The position numbers were made by a program, and so were the translations under genes. From an uncultured Candidatus Saccharibacteria bacterium (lineage in GTDB: Bacteria; Patescibacteriota; Saccharimonadia; Saccharimonadales; Saccharimonadaceae), in contig CAMKOB010000012.1 of the NCBI GenBank assembly GCA_946414345.1, forward strand, positions 1 to 32,075: DNA of 32,075 nucleotides, in the 5' to 3' direction. The notes below the pieces were generated by a model. The model was not told the DNA's origin and did no database searches. It saw nothing but the letters and a program-made list of their open reading frames with translations. Below, piece after piece: positions 31,693 to 32,075 of the stretch (its first letter is position 1; each line of letters opens with the position of its first letter).

Positions 31693-32075
31693 ATGGCAAA
31701 ACGCCACCCATTCAAGAAAACAAAGCCCGGCGAGCCAATACCGGTTACCGCTCGGCAACTTGAAAGCTTTATGCTCGAACATAACGGCAAATTTAATTCG
31801 CGCGGTTACGATAAATTTGAGCGCATGGAGCTAATGGAATCGCCCGTCCGCGACGCATTCATGAATTAAAGACTTATTCCATAGAAACACTAGCACAGCG
31901 CTTTGACGTGCGCCTTTTGGGGCGCGGTAAACGCGTTTTTGCGCGGTTAGATACCGAAGACGACAATTGTACTACTTTTCCCTCGCATACATTCCACGCG
32001 CGCTAAATAACCGCGACGTAAATGACGCGATAGTTCAGATGTTCTTCATTGGCAAGTGGCGCGTCCACAAGCTTT
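31693..32075 (+). pseudogene. Apparently frameshifted gene running off the right edge
   Basis: Three frames in series each look coding. First, ATG 31693 to TAA 31867-31869 (58 residues, MAKRHPFKKTKPGEPIPVTA). Second, the frame through 31857-31968, HELKTYSIETLAQRFDVRLLG, open from 31821 to 32004. Third, the frame from 31970, YYFSLAYIPRALNNRDVNDA, open to the edge. Each step is the same direction, as if one base were missing at about 31845-31860 and again at about 31966-31972. The first part alone could be an intact small gene. The family is not recognised. Confidence 0.45.

Overview
The window looks like chromosomal DNA of a Patescibacteria/CPR bacterium, most probably a Saccharibacteria (TM7) relative. 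This is an inference from gene content: several short two-helix T4SS-type pilins, a PrgI/VirB6/VirB4 set with very long soluble extensions, a divergent acetate kinase, RNase Y, and compact genes with a moderately AT-rich, T/G-ending codon style. There is no 16S rRNA gene to confirm it. TGA is used as a stop (for example at 27003-27005), which argues against the recoded Gracilibacteria/Absconditabacteria.

Layout. (1) 1-3490: the repeat-rich C-terminus of an unrecognised protein, a divergent acetate kinase, and a CIRCE-controlled groES-groEL operon closed by a strong terminator. (2) 3490-4790: two minus-strand genes of unknown function and a tRNA-Ser(GCU) whose 3' end is duplicated 77 bp downstream. 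(3) 4838-18552: a type IV secretion-like locus. It holds one plus-strand pilin, then comF and hsp20, then three minus-strand pilin genes, one of which is a tandem double pilin. Divergently from these run a giant VirB6/TrbL-like protein, a PrgI-family protein, a TraC/VirB4 N-terminal-like protein, a VirB4 ATPase, a secreted protein combining lysozyme-like, SGNH and CHAP modules, and an unknown single-pass membrane protein. (4) 18563-19930: a CIRCE-controlled zinc-finger-less DnaJ and a small unknown protein. (5) 19942-25313: a FISUMP-type surface protein with a VPDTG cell-wall-sorting tail, a GlcD-type FAD oxidase, and divergent rny with a small overlapping gene. (6) 25343-27436: a tight cluster of small enzymes (metallo-beta-lactamase fold, CYTH, GrpB, HAD). 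(7) 27478-29652: a GmrSD-like DUF262/DUF1524 restriction protein. (8) 29690-32075: a poorly conserved, compositionally different region with apparent frameshifted remnants and an orphan 424-residue protein, probably accessory DNA.

How the parts may work together: the secretion locus has pilins, an inner-membrane channel, an ATPase and a cell-wall hydrolase. No coupling protein, VirB11 or relaxase is seen here, so transport of protein or DNA at the contact with a host cell, or DNA uptake (comF lies beside the first pilin), is at least as likely as conjugation. groES-groEL and dnaJ share the same CIRCE operator and are presumably co-repressed by an HrcA encoded elsewhere. Four genes have TATAAT exactly six bases before their ATG, which points to leaderless transcripts as a common expression mode in this genome.
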